64,000 nucleotides of DNA from Salinimonas lutimaris. GTDB lineage: Bacteria; Pseudomonadota; Gammaproteobacteria; Enterobacterales; Alteromonadaceae. The stretch covers positions 3,310,001-3,374,000 of the forward strand of contig NZ_CP036536.1 in the NCBI RefSeq assembly GCF_005222225.1, given 5' to 3'. Below are positions 10,601 through 17,731 of this stretch, one piece after another. The notes beneath the pieces are model-generated. The model did no database searches, was not told the origin of the DNA, and worked only from the letters and a program-made list of their open reading frames with translations. Each line of letters starts with the position of its first letter. Position 1 is the stretch's first letter. Both the position numbers and the translations under genes were made by a program.

Positions 10601-13539
10601 TTGATCCGACCACAGCACTACAGGAAGGCTTGCTGACTATTGATGTTGATGTGGCTGATAACGCTGGTAATGTGGCCTCGGTAAGCACCAGAGGCCTGCT
10701 GGACTTGTCTTTGTCTGTTTTGAATCTTGAAATTATAGACATCAACCAGTCTACGCCTCTCATTCAGGGTACCAGTAACCTGATTAATTCAGAAGTCACG
10801 CTGTCTTTAACCGATTCGGCGGGTGATACACAGCTGCTGAGTGTAACAGTGGGTAGCGACGGCACTTTCAGCGTGACCCCGCAGGCAGTACCGGATGGTT
10901 TACTGTCGGTGGATGCTTCACTCTATGACGCCTCGGGCAACCCGGTCAGTCTGATCGTATCAGGTATTATTGATACGCTGGATCCATCGCTATCTCTAAA
11001 TGATATTGATGAAACCAGCGCCCAGCCGCTGATCAGCGGCCTGAGTGATGAGATTGGGGCGACTGTGACTCTGGATTTAGTCGATGCGCTAGGAAATGTG
11101 TTGCAAACACTCAATGCAGTTGTACAACCTGATGGCACCTTTGCCGCCTTACCCACTATAACGCTCAGTGCAGGTGATATTACTGTTAATGCATCGGTAT
11201 TTGATGCTGCAGGTAATACAGCAACAGCGTCGGTAAATGGCATTATTGATCTGACGGTCCCTACCCTTAGCCTGGCAGCGCTGGACTTAACTTCATCACA
11301 ACCCACTATATCCGGTATCAGTGATGAGATTGGCGCCACAGTTTCTATTAATCTGGTTGACGGGCTGGGTAATACACTGGAAACCCTGAATGCGGTTGTT
11401 GGCGCCGATGGCACTTTCACGGTAACACCAACGATTACCCTGCTTGATGGCACAGATCTGACAGTTAATGCGCAGGTACTGGATGATGCCGGTAATGTGG
11501 CCACAGCGACAGTGGATGGAATTATCGACCTCACTGCTCCGTCACTAACCGTTGCTACGCCGCTAATTAATACCGTTGACCAGCTGATTACCGGCACCAG
11601 TGACGAAATTGGTGCAATTGTGACTCTGGAGCTACTGAACCAGGCCGGCACGCTGATAGAAACGCTGTACGCAACCGTATTGGGTGATGGTACCTTCTCA
11701 GCTTCGCCAACCCTGCCGCTTAGTGACGGCGTCCTGAGAGTAAACGCCAGTGTACTGGATGCCGCTAATAACCTGACTGAAGTATCTATCGACGGACTGG
11801 TTGATTTAACCCTGCCGATCATTACTATCGACGGCTTTGAATTAAATACACTTCGTCCGGTCATTACCGGTACCAGTGACCAGATTGGTGAAGTCATTAC
11901 CGTTAAATTGTTCGATGCCAGCAATAATTTAATTGAACAAATCCCCGCGACGGTTCTAGGCGACGGTACATTTTCTGTCATTCCCAGCACTGATTTGCCT
12001 GAAGGGTTATTGAATATTCATGTTGGCGTGCTTGATGAAAATGGCAATGAAGCAGAAGTTTACACCAGCGGTATTATTGATCTGGATGTATTACAGCTAG
12101 ATGTACTGACTCTTAATGAAGGGCAGCCTGAAATTACCGGTACCAGCACCTTGTTGGGCGGACTGGTGACCATCACCTTGTTTGATGCGCTGGGCAATGA
12201 GATTGAGACCCTGACCGATACCGTAGACGGCAGCGGTAACTTCTCAATCATTCCAACCAGTGTTCTGCCTGAAGGCTTACTAACGGTGGATGCCACCATT
12301 CTGGACGCACATGGAAATCTGGCCACTGTGGATACCAGCGGCATTATTGATTTGACCGTGCCGGTTTTGAATCTCAACGGATTTGAACTGGACACCCTGT
12401 TGCCGACTTTCACCGGTTCAACCGATGCTGATCCAGGTACTGTTGTTACCTTAGAGTTGCGTGATGCCTCTAATGTATTGATTGATACCCTGACTGCAGT
12501 TGTGGATGGTAGCGGTAACTTCTCAGCCACCCCGAGTGCTGACTTACCCGCTGGTCTGTTGACGGTCAATGCCAGCGTGCTAGACCCGGCCGGTAATGAA
12601 GCAGCGGTGTCGACCAGTGGTCTTATTGACCTGAATGTTCTGCAACTGGATGTGCTGACACTTAACGAAGGTCAGCCGACAATTTCCGGCACCAGCACTG
12701 CTGTCGGTGGACTGGTTACTATCACCTTGCTTGATGCTTTGAATAATGAAATTGAGACTCTGACTGACACAGTCGATTCCAATGGCCTGTTCTCGGTTGT
12801 GCCGGTTAATGTGTTACCGGAAGGCTTGCTGAATGTGCAGGTGGATGTTGTCGATGTGAACGGCAACCTAGCCAATATTACCACCAGCGGCATTATTGAT
12901 TTGACCGTGCCGGTTCTGAATCTTGATGCAATAGGCGAGACTTATGACAGCACGCCTCTGATAAGCGGTAATACAGAAGAAAATGCAGCTGTAGTGATTA
13001 CACTCGATGGGATGGACTATCCTACACTTGCTGACAATGATGGAAACTTCACCATTGAAATTCCGGATGTCATTCCAGAGGGCACTTTCGAGGTAACCGC
13101 ACTGGCTACCGATGCAGCCGGGAATCAAAGTACGGTTGAACAAATCAGCGGAGAATTGTTACCACGGCTGGAGATTACTGACGTAAGTTCATCCACGTTA
13201 CTGACACTTACTACCACCACCATCACAGGTGTTGCAGACCCGGCTCTGGCTGGCGCTGAGCTGGATGTTACTGTGACCTTGCTGGGTGTTTTAGAGCCCA
13301 GTGTGCAGAGCGTTTTAATTAAGTCTGACGGATCGTTTGAAATTGTCGAAATATCGGTTGGGGAACTGGCCAGCGTAAGTATCAGCCTGGATCCGGGCGA
13401 TGGTAACTTACTCACGGCTGATCTGGATCTTGGCACTCAGTCAACTACGTCATCAGAAGAGACTTTTGCCGGTTCCGGTAGCGAAAGTGTCAACTCGGTT
13501 GTTGGAGGTTTGCTGGGTGGTGGCGGCCTGATTGAGTAG
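1699..13539 (+). CDS. Giant repetitive surface adhesin with LapA-like retention module
   Basis: A 3946-residue protein, probably a cell-surface adhesin for biofilm or attachment. Residues 1-160 resemble the retention module of LapA/BpfA-type adhesins: an acidic N-domain, then TAAG at 124-127, a Gly-rich stretch, and GGSTFVRVARI at 136-146. TAAG is the known recognition core of the periplasmic protease LapG. From about residue 187 there are roughly 40 Ig-like repeats of about 92 residues, each beginning near D-T-T-A-P and carrying TDSAGN, DGTFS and LAEG-type motifs. A Gly/Asp/Asn-rich linker at about 648-684 interrupts the array after the fifth repeat. The last repeat is divergent, and the C-terminus is a short Gly/Ser-rich tail (GGLLGGGGLIE). 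No RTX nonapeptides, von Willebrand domain or evident type I secretion signal is visible, which is unusual for the family. There is no LapD or LapG gene in the window. The adhesin role is inferred from architecture and the neighbouring TolC-type gene. Confidence 0.85.
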   Translation: MAAQNYELIELRGKLVLQGDDGSYLELTEESLAANNITLSMEGGQPVLLVDGQPVPVPADLAEQISNIPFNPAGFDSENSVFDDSLEALAQSLENADMAPTNTDADFLAALEGDGDILDELEATAAGLTGGGGAEGGSTFVRVARIAEDVDPLEFEFNTIDNETQEFTENPAGNSEQQEASEPPSIEVTPEQEFSPNTPITGQTDLPEGSDVVVVITDSNGDTTVITTPVLADGTFAATPPDTVAEGDFTADIVATDEAGNTTTDTLAGTFDNTAPQITIDTTGDSNGDNTVVTGSSDLPAGSEVSIIVTDSQGNEQVFTTEVQPDGSFAATVPALPEGDATIIAEAQDSAGNNSSVSTEITVDNTAPVITVDPIDSSNNLTPAISGNSDLPAGDVVSIVITDSLGNQQTLEAVVQQDGTFSVEVANTLPDGEFTVEVTATDAAGNTATSQITGGAIDTTAPELTLDPQTSGNDTTPIISGSSNLPPGSTVTLSVTDSTGNTQTFTATVSDAGTFSAEVPAALAEGQYSVSAQATDEAGNTSSAQSDSASIDTTAPQLTLNDPLLDENGQVTLSGETNLPAGSTVELTVTDSAGNVQVISATVQADGTFSTQLPLALASGEYTISAQASDEAGNTTNSSTTATQADSGNTDPGAGNGDGNAGDSGNNGESGVSGGDNTDPGAQPTLVIDLNPLASTNIAQPVLEGSTNAVAGSTVTLTLTDSAGNTQSLTATVDGAGSFTTQPDTPIAVEGDFTVSAQVSDNAGNTASDTETGSFDTTAPTLTIDAQPPGNDTTPTVSGNTDLPAGSTIDIAVTDSAGNTQNFTALVQPDGTFAAEVPAGLAEGTYSVSVTATDPAGNQASATSSGEVDTTAPDISLDAQASGNDATPPITGNTNLTSGNTVSIIVTDSAGNSQTFDATVQPDGTFSADVPADLAQGNYSVTATAIDAAGNSASATTNGSINLNAPSLTIDASPVTNDLTPSVSGSTDLPAGGTVALSVSDSAGNTQTFSATVQPDGTFSADVPADLAEGSYTVTARVTDNAGNEATQTATGETDITPPAVTLDTQTEGNDTTPTISGTTDLPTGSTVTLTVTDSAGNNQTFPATVQSDGSFSADVPAELAEGSFTVETVATDIAGNSATASTSSQIDTTEPGITLDAQAPGNNATPVISGTSDQPAGATVELMVTDSAGTTQTFNATVQNDGGFSAQVPTALAEGTFDVVASTTDAAGNTATTNGSGQLDLTAPTLNLIPPGIGNDATPAIAGSTDLPAGTTVTLSVTDSAGNTQTFDTQVNAGGSFSVNVPADLAEGDFIVTASVTDEAGNNTTLTAEGELDTQAPALSVDTPRGTDNETNPVVSGTTDLPAGDTVQITLTDANGDTQKFFATVSPDGTFSAPAPVAVAEGSFTVSVSAQDTAGNTSTQATSGIVDITAPVITINDQGTGNDTTPLISGSSDLPAGSIIELTVTDSTNTSQTFDAVVQANGTFSAEPPAPLVDGSYTVSASGTDSAGNNTVVTNNTGVVDTNVPALTVDATGAINDATPTITGNTDQPAGTTVSLTVTDTSGVPQNFTAIVASDGSFSADVPANLAEGNFTVEASVTSTGGNTATASGSGEIDTTAPVVSLNVLDTTNDTTPLISGNTDLEEGVQVSITVTDDAGNTQTFSATTQADGSFSAPVPAALPEGNYSVAASATDNAGNSSTATTSGGIIDTTAPSLTLDSLVIDNDVTPTISGTTDLPAGSEVQLLVTDSAGNEQNLVATVQADTSFSAEVPVAMAEGIYQVRATATDAAGNEATDTASSEIDTSAPTLTLTPQEAGNDVTPTISGSTDLPAGETVQISVTDSAGNTQTFDATVQNDGSFAEAVPAALAEGNYTVGASVTDAAGNQSTAATSGEIDTVNPVVTLENPGLGNDTTPTLTGNTDLGSGATVTLTVTDAAGATQTVTATAGANGDFSAEVPAALAEGEYTVQASVEDDAGNTASDTQTGELDSVAPTISLNPVGEGNDPTPLLTGTTTGAVQGTTVTLIVTDADDVIRTFTTTTDNSGNFSAEVPASLAEGDFTVTATITDPAGNVASDTETGTLDITLPVVTIDPPALGNDTTPTLTGNTDLGSGALVTLTVTDAAGATQTFTTTAGTNGNFSVDVPAALAEGEFTVQASVTDNAGNEGLASQTGELDITAPVITIDTIGDGNDTTPTLSGTTNVGGGAPVSLTVTDTAGNTQTFSVTTASDGSFSTDVPSALAEGEFTVTAQVSDAAGNSATDTETGVLDITLPVVTIDPPALGNDTTPTLTGNTDLGSGATVTLTVTDAAGATQTIFATAGTNGNFSVDVPTALAEGSYTVQASVTDAAGNTATDTETGTLDITPPVIDLTPPPATNDTTPTLNGTTNMGGGVTVSLTVIDSAGNSQTFSAITASDGSFSADVPSALAEGDYAVSAQVSDAAGNSASDSETGTLDTTAPTITIDTQGTNADTTPSIHGTSDLPANSTVSITVTDAEDTEQTFTAAVQPDGSYSAEVPQVMAEGNYTVTVTGQDEAGNSTTATDTTGQIDSTAPLISLDDIGLINDPTPEISGTTDADVGLTVTVTITDFLDSTQTLTTTVNADGTFSVTAPTPLADGAFEVSAQVTDGTTSTALVTADLDTQLPEIEFDTLTISNGTPLITGTSDDIGANIELTLTDALGAEQVLTVQVQGDGTFSVTPGPMADGTFNVDAVIVDQAGNINNIDSSGLVDFTDPTISLSDFNVDLNSPVIAGTTDEAGADITLILTDALGNIYEQVTTADGAGNFSFDPSALGLAEGILQVKAQVLDANGNLASVSSTGVLDLTAPVISMDPINFADNTPSILGRGGEQGNAVEVTITDINGDSQTLTTTVGADGTFEVIPSLLPDGGITIAIEVVDDAGNLLNITETGIIDTVAPLISLNPLDLSNLTPVITGTSDALGEQVSLRITDAGGNIQNLVTTVQNDGTFTFDPTTALQEGLLTIDVDVADNAGNVASVSTRGLLDLSLSVLNLEIIDINQSTPLIQGTSNLINSEVTLSLTDSAGDTQLLSVTVGSDGTFSVTPQAVPDGLLSVDASLYDASGNPVSLIVSGIIDTLDPSLSLNDIDETSAQPLISGLSDEIGATVTLDLVDALGNVLQTLNAVVQPDGTFAALPTITLSAGDITVNASVFDAAGNTATASVNGIIDLTVPTLSLAALDLTSSQPTISGISDEIGATVSINLVDGLGNTLETLNAVVGADGTFTVTPTITLLDGTDLTVNAQVLDDAGNVATATVDGIIDLTAPSLTVATPLINTVDQLITGTSDEIGAIVTLELLNQAGTLIETLYATVLGDGTFSASPTLPLSDGVLRVNASVLDAANNLTEVSIDGLVDLTLPIITIDGFELNTLRPVITGTSDQIGEVITVKLFDASNNLIEQIPATVLGDGTFSVIPSTDLPEGLLNIHVGVLDENGNEAEVYTSGIIDLDVLQLDVLTLNEGQPEITGTSTLLGGLVTITLFDALGNEIETLTDTVDGSGNFSIIPTSVLPEGLLTVDATILDAHGNLATVDTSGIIDLTVPVLNLNGFELDTLLPTFTGSTDADPGTVVTLELRDASNVLIDTLTAVVDGSGNFSATPSADLPAGLLTVNASVLDPAGNEAAVSTSGLIDLNVLQLDVLTLNEGQPTISGTSTAVGGLVTITLLDALNNEIETLTDTVDSNGLFSVVPVNVLPEGLLNVQVDVVDVNGNLANITTSGIIDLTVPVLNLDAIGETYDSTPLISGNTEENAAVVITLDGMDYPTLADNDGNFTIEIPDVIPEGTFEVTALATDAAGNQSTVEQISGELLPRLEITDVSSSTLLTLTTTTITGVADPALAGAELDVTVTLLGVLEPSVQSVLIKSDGSFEIVEISVGELASVSISLDPGDGNLLTADLDLGTQSTTSSEETFAGSGSESVNSVVGGLLGGGGLIE

Positions 13540-13567
13540 TGATATTTCAGGGAGATCCGCCACCTAC

Positions 13568-13687
13568 CGTCGTCCCCGCGAAAGCGGGGATCTCCTCAAC
13601 AGGCTGGCTGACTAAAAACATCACTCGATTAAGGTAGTCATGTTCCCACGGAGATCCCGGATGCCGCTACGCGACTCCGGGACGACG
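13568..13687. repeat. REP-like paired palindrome module, copy 1
   Basis: The module starts with CGTCGTCCCCGCGAAAGCGG (stem CCCCGC/GCGGGG) and ends with a second palindrome, CCCGGA...TCCGGG, followed by GACGACG. The outer ends are inverted with respect to each other (CGTCGTCC versus GGGACGACG; GGGATCTCC versus GGAGATCCC), so the whole behaves as a BIME-like pair. Lying just after the adhesin stop, the first palindrome may also help to end transcription. Confidence 0.75.
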
Positions 13688-13722
13688 AGGCAATCCAGAT
13701 TCAACGAGGCGTCCCAATCTAC

Positions 13723-13842
13723 CGTCGTCCCCGCGAAAGCGGGGATCTCCTCAACAGGCTGACTAACTACAAACATCACTCGATTAAGGTAGTCATGTTC
13801 CCACGGAGATCACGGATGCCGCTACGCGACTCCGGGACGACG
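13723..13842. repeat. REP-like paired palindrome module, copy 2
   Basis: Nearly identical to the module at 13568-13687, with the same spacer between the two palindromes and the same outer inverted ends. It is the left part of a ~470 bp block that recurs at 14349-14817. Confidence 0.75.
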
Positions 13843-13894
13843 AGGTAGATCAAACAACGTTAATTCAAAGTATTTATTCGAAAGCAAGACGACA

Positions 13895-14180
13895 TCCCCT
13901 TAAAGATAGCGTCAACGAAAGTGACGCTTTTTACCCCCTTTAAGCTCATGTGCATTGCATGAACAGATAAGCAAAAACAAATCTCATCAAGGACGATGAG
14001 ATAAGGGCAAAAGGGACAGGGATGTCCCTTTTTGTCCTGATTGGTTTTGCCTGTTAATGCAATGCACAGCTTTGAGCGCCAGGGGGAGCGAGGGAGTCCA
14101 GAGGGGAATCGCCATTCCCCTCTGGTTGCCGCCGGTCAACACCGGCAAATGGTTTTAAACCCTGTTTGCAACCATTCGTT
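13895..14180. repeat. Structured repeat element, copy 1 (possible ncRNA or structured mobile element)
   Basis: No ORF fits here, but the element is packed with perfect stems. Hairpin AGCGTCA/TGACGCT at 13908-13928 is followed by T5. An outer stem pairs 13949-13966 with 14051-14068 (17 of 18 bases) and continues as 13971-13980 with 14041-14050 (9 of 10). It encloses two hairpins: ATCTCATC/GATGAGAT (13981-14002) and AAAAGGGACA/TGTCCCTTTT (14009-14032). Downstream come a 12 bp stem (14098-14125), GCCGGT/ACCGGC (14131-14146) and AATGGTT/AACCATT (14148-14176). The second copy at 14522-14807 is identical by eye. I do not recognise the family. Strand is undecided. Confidence 0.7.
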
Positions 14181-14260
14181 GTAAGGTGACTAACGCAGAA
14201 TTGAGATAGATTGGCCAGGTTTGAGAAACGAAGGTTGGCTTAACATAGCACTAATTCAAA

Positions 14261-14314
14261 GTAGTCATGTCCCCACGGAGATCCCGGATGCCGCTACGCG
14301 ACTCCGGGACGACG
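14261..14314. repeat. REP-like half module
   Basis: Only the right-hand part of the paired module is present here: GTAGTCATG, then the CCCGGATGCC...CTCCGGG palindrome and GACGACG. It sits between the two large repeat blocks. Confidence 0.65.
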
Positions 14315-14348
14315 AGGTAATACTGCCCCAACGGGTAACCCCACCTAC

Positions 14349-14469
14349 CGTCGTCCCCGCGAAAGCGGGGATCTCCTCAACAGGCTGACTAACTAAAAAC
14401 ATCACTCGATTAAGGTTAGTCATGTTCCCACAGAGATCCCGGATGCCGCTGCGCGACTCCGGGACGACG
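14349..14469. repeat. REP-like paired palindrome module, copy 3
   Basis: Same organisation as the copies at 13568 and 13723, with one extra T in the spacer (AAGGTTAGTC versus AAGGTAGTC). It precedes the second structured element exactly as copy 2 precedes the first, so module and element were duplicated together. Confidence 0.75.
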
Positions 14470-14521
14470 AGGTAGGTCAAACAGCGTTAATTCAAAGTAT
14501 TTATTCGAAAGGAAGACGTCA

Positions 14522-14807
14522 TCCCCTTAAAGATAGCGTCAACGAAAGTGACGCTTTTTACCCCCTTTAAGCTCATGTGCATTGCATGAACAGATAAGCA
14601 AAAACAAATCTCATCAAGGACGATGAGATAAGGGCAAAAGGGACAGGGATGTCCCTTTTTGTCCTGATTGGTTTTGCCTGTTAATGCAATGCACAGCTTT
14701 GAGCGCCAGGGGGAGCGAGGGAGTCCAGAGGGGAATCGCCATTCCCCTCTGGTTGCCGCCGGTCAACACCGGCAAATGGTTTTAAACCCTGTTTGCAACC
14801 ATTCGTT
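14522..14807. repeat. Structured repeat element, copy 2 (possible ncRNA or structured mobile element)
   Basis: Repeats the sequence of 13895-14180 without a visible mismatch, offset by 627 bp, including all stems: 14535-14555, the long closing stem 14576-14607 with 14668-14695, the 12 bp stem at 14725-14752 and the final AATGGTT/AACCATT at 14775-14803. The flanks on both sides differ at scattered positions while the core does not. That pattern suggests either a very recent duplication, gene conversion, or selection on the core. Confidence 0.7.
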
Positions 14808-14948
14808 ATAAGGTGACTAACGTAGAGCTTAGACCAGATTAGCTACATAAGGTCGACGGCGGTAGGTCAAACAGCGTTAGATTTAAATAGCCATGCTCCC
14901 GCGGAAATCCCCTATGCCACAGCGCGACGCTGGGAGGACGGAGAAACC
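14808..14948. repeat. Gene-free stretch with degenerate REP-like half
   Basis: After the second structured element comes unique sequence, then a decayed form of the right half module at about 14862-14945 (AGGTCAAACAGCGTTA, GGAAATCCCCTATGCC, and a damaged end). Nothing else is visible before the stop of the kinase gene at 14949. Confidence 0.45.
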
Positions 14949-16169
14949 TCAATGCACAGGCAACTTCAGAATAAACCGCGTTCCGGTGGTAAAACTTTCA
15001 TCCAGTATGATAGAGCCAGCCAGTTTTTTCTCTACCAAATCCCGGGCGATAGACATACCCAATCCGCTGCCACCGCTTTCCGCTTTTGTCGTAAAATAAG
15101 GCTCAAAAATCGAACTGCGGATAGCTTCAGGTATACCAGTACCGTTATCTTCGAAATAAAGAATAAACTCGTTTGCCTCGTTATCCAGGCACCCCACCAG
15201 ATTGATTTCAGGGTTATCAACACCTTCAAATGCATGTCGGATAGAATTGAAAGTCAGGTTTGTCACTATCTGTGATAAAGCACCAGGATAACCATTGGTT
15301 TGCACTTGTTCGGGTAAATCTACCGTCAGTTTGATGCCATGGCGCTTAATTTCCGGCGCCAGACTCCCCAGCAGGCTATTGATATTTTTTGTCACATCAA
15401 ACATCACCAGCTTAAAGGCGCTCTGGTCTACCGCGGTTTTCTTAAAGTCCTGGACCAGCGATACCGCCCGGCCAAGATTAAATTCGAGCAACTGACAGAC
15501 ATCGGTGCACTCATCCACAAATTCCTGAAAAGAATCTTCAGTCAGCTCACCACTTTCAAAGCTGCGCACCAGCAAGCGAATTTCTTCTTTTAAATGCGAC
15601 ACCCCGGTCACGGCTACACCAAGCGGATTATTAATTTCATGCGTGACTGCCCCCACCATTTCACCTAACATGGCCATGCTTTCACTGCGAGAAATCTCCT
15701 GCTGTAAGCCTGTTAATATATGGGTTTGATATATAAAGCGCTGGGCGATCAGACTGCGAAAAATATCCACCAGTCCGGCGAGTACCAGATCTTCAAAGTC
15801 ACTGACGTTACCGTCTTCAGCAAGCCCGCCCACCAGCACTCCCTGATGATTATCAACCTGATACCGGGCCACAATACAAAACGGCTGGGAAGGTCTGAGC
15901 GTTTCGGGAACCAGTCTGGCGGGGCACAAGATGATCTTACTCTCACCGAACAATGACGTTAACCCACCACTTTCTACCCGTTCATCCCGCGCATTATCCG
16001 GGGTCATTTTTACCAGCATCGTAGGCGTCATGTCGTACCAGTAACTCATGGATGTGAAAGATAACTGACTGACAAGCATTTGCTGATAATGCTCAAAAAC
16101 CTGCCAGCTTTGTCCTGTATCGATAAGTTTTGGCTCTACTGAAAATGGCATTACTACCTCGCCTGTCAT
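14949..16169 (-). CDS. Soluble sensor histidine kinase
   Basis: A 406-residue histidine kinase with no membrane segment. Residues 1-150 form a GAF-like or otherwise unassigned sensor region. The H-box is AVTHEINNPLG with the phospho-acceptor His177. The ATPase part shows an N-box (QIVTNLTFNSIRHAF), G1 (DNGTGIP), F-box (FEPYFTTK) and G2 (GSGLGMSIA), so it should be active. It is the last gene of a three-gene minus-strand operon and starts 2 bp after the stop of the HD-GYP regulator. A second in-frame ATG at 16151 follows a better ribosome binding site (GAGGT) and may be the true start. The likely phospho-partner is the adjacent regulator, by position. Confidence 0.9.
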   Translation of the reverse strand: MTGEVVMPFSVEPKLIDTGQSWQVFEHYQQMLVSQLSFTSMSYWYDMTPTMLVKMTPDNARDERVESGGLTSLFGESKIILCPARLVPETLRPSQPFCIVARYQVDNHQGVLVGGLAEDGNVSDFEDLVLAGLVDIFRSLIAQRFIYQTHILTGLQQEISRSESMAMLGEMVGAVTHEINNPLGVAVTGVSHLKEEIRLLVRSFESGELTEDSFQEFVDECTDVCQLLEFNLGRAVSLVQDFKKTAVDQSAFKLVMFDVTKNINSLLGSLAPEIKRHGIKLTVDLPEQVQTNGYPGALSQIVTNLTFNSIRHAFEGVDNPEINLVGCLDNEANEFILYFEDNGTGIPEAIRSSIFEPYFTTKAESGGSGLGMSIARDLVEKKLAGSIILDESFTTGTRFILKLPVH

Positions 16170-16171
16170 GC

Positions 16172-17728
16172 TTACGCATCCCCGTCAGGGAACTGCTCGC
16201 GAATGCTTAAAAACTCATCAAAGCTTTCGATCATGATATCAATCAGGGCGGGATCGAAATGCCGGCCACGCTCTTCTTCTAAAATCGCCTTGATCTTGCT
16301 GCTATCCCAGGGATCTTTGTATGCACGCTTAGATCCGAGTGCGTCAAACACATCAGCAACAGCAGTGATACGACCTGAAATAGGAATATCGTCGCCTTTC
16401 AGCCCCCGGGGGTAGCCCGAGCCATCCCACTTTTCGTGGTGAGTCAGACTGATTTCAGCGGCTGCCACCAAAATAGGTTTCTGTGATTTTTTCAGGATGT
16501 CGTAACCCACCATGGCGTGGGTTTTCATTTTGTCCCACTCATCTTTATCCAGCTTGGCCGGCTTGTGCAAAATGCTATCAGGAATAGCGACTTTGCCAAG
16601 ATCGTGCAGCGGCGAGCCTTTCTTAATCATCAGACACTCCTGCTCGCTCAAGCCATATTTCTGAGCCAGCATGTAGCTGATTAAAGAAACCCGCTTCACA
16701 TGTGCGCCGGTTTCCTTACTGCGCATTTCAACCGCATCGCCCAGCAGGTAAACCAGTTCACGCTGGGTATCAAGCACCTCTTCACTCATCAGCAGGTTTT
16801 CATAAGCCAGCGCCACGTTGATGCAGTAAATTTCCAGCAGCTCACGCTGACTGGGTGTCAGGTCATTTTTAATATCAATGTACAGCAGGTTTTCATGACC
16901 GCCATCGGTCTGGGTATAAAACACATATCCTTCTGGCGAATAAAAAGAGCATTGCTCGGCTAACGCCCGATCAAATTGCTTTTTAACCGACTCAGGAAGC
17001 TGATCGATATCAGCACTTTCCATGTTTTTCACCAGCTCGCCGGTTGCCGCCAGCACCCGGCTGGTCGAACCCTGCTCACTCTTTCTGGAAAACGTAGAAC
17101 AATACACCGCAGTGGACTCCAGCTGCAGAATATTCATGATTTCTTTGAGTACCGCTGTGGCAAATGCTGTCATTGAGTTGGATTTAAGCATATTGCCGGT
17201 ACTTTCAATGACCTGGCGCAGACCTTTGCGATGTAGCTCAATGGTGCTGATATCCCGGTACGAGCGCAGTCCGCTGTACATCAGCGTTTTCAGCTTTTGA
17301 CTGGTCAGCTCGGTTTTTTCTTTATAATCGTTGATGTCATATTTTTCGATGACCTCATGCTCCGGCGCCTGTCCGGGCTGACCGGTACGCAATATGAGCC
17401 GGCACAAATGATCCTTGTGATCTTTACGAACCCAGTGCACCAGATCCAAACCGGCATGGTCTGTCTCCATGACCACATCCACCAGCGCCAGAGAAATATC
17501 CTTCTCTCGTTTAAACACTTCCATGGCTTCCTGCGCTGAGTAAGCATGCAGAAACTCAATTTTTTTACCATCAAATTTGAAACGCTTCAGGGTCAGGTCA
17601 GTTACCCGATGCACTTCTGTCTCATCATCCACGATTAACACTTTAAAACCGACTTCGGCTTCTTTTTCGTTATTATCGCCGCTTTCTACAACCGGCTTTT
17701 TCTTAGCAAAAAGAGGATTCGCAGCCAC
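16172..17728 (-). CDS. Response regulator with DUF3369-like middle and HD-GYP c-di-GMP phosphodiesterase domain
   Basis: A 518-residue protein. Residues 28-150 are a receiver domain with acidic pocket D34-D35 and phospho-acceptor Asp84 (ALVDVVMETD). A middle region at about 160-310 matches the DUF3369 type that commonly links REC to HD-GYP. Residues 320-515 are HD-GYP: H343, HD at 375-376 (LHDLGKVAIPD) and HHEKWDGSGYP at 430-440, with all metal ligands and the GYP signature in place. HD-GYP proteins hydrolyse c-di-GMP to pGpG or GMP. It lies between two kinase genes with gaps of 2-3 bp, so phosphorelay control of c-di-GMP breakdown is the likely function. Proximity to the adhesin suggests control of attachment, but that is inference. 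Confidence 0.93.
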   Translation of the reverse strand: MAANPLFAKKKPVVESGDNNEKEAEVGFKVLIVDDETEVHRVTDLTLKRFKFDGKKIEFLHAYSAQEAMEVFKREKDISLALVDVVMETDHAGLDLVHWVRKDHKDHLCRLILRTGQPGQAPEHEVIEKYDINDYKEKTELTSQKLKTLMYSGLRSYRDISTIELHRKGLRQVIESTGNMLKSNSMTAFATAVLKEIMNILQLESTAVYCSTFSRKSEQGSTSRVLAATGELVKNMESADIDQLPESVKKQFDRALAEQCSFYSPEGYVFYTQTDGGHENLLYIDIKNDLTPSQRELLEIYCINVALAYENLLMSEEVLDTQRELVYLLGDAVEMRSKETGAHVKRVSLISYMLAQKYGLSEQECLMIKKGSPLHDLGKVAIPDSILHKPAKLDKDEWDKMKTHAMVGYDILKKSQKPILVAAAEISLTHHEKWDGSGYPRGLKGDDIPISGRITAVADVFDALGSKRAYKDPWDSSKIKAILEEERGRHFDPALIDIMIESFDEFLSIREQFPDGDA

Positions 17729-17731
17729 AGC

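Noticed and set aside
10923..11990. 355-codon ORF antisense to the adhesin and many similar long antisense ORFs across 1.7-13.4 kb
   Set aside because: They are frame shadows of the repetitive adhesin sequence, rich in Ser/Val/Pro with repeated motifs and no ribosome binding sites.
13895..14180. Structured repeat as an integron attC site, CRISPR array or retron ncRNA
   Set aside because: There is no integrase, cas gene or reverse transcriptase in the window, no regular spacer-repeat pattern, and the stems do not fit the attC R/L box layout.
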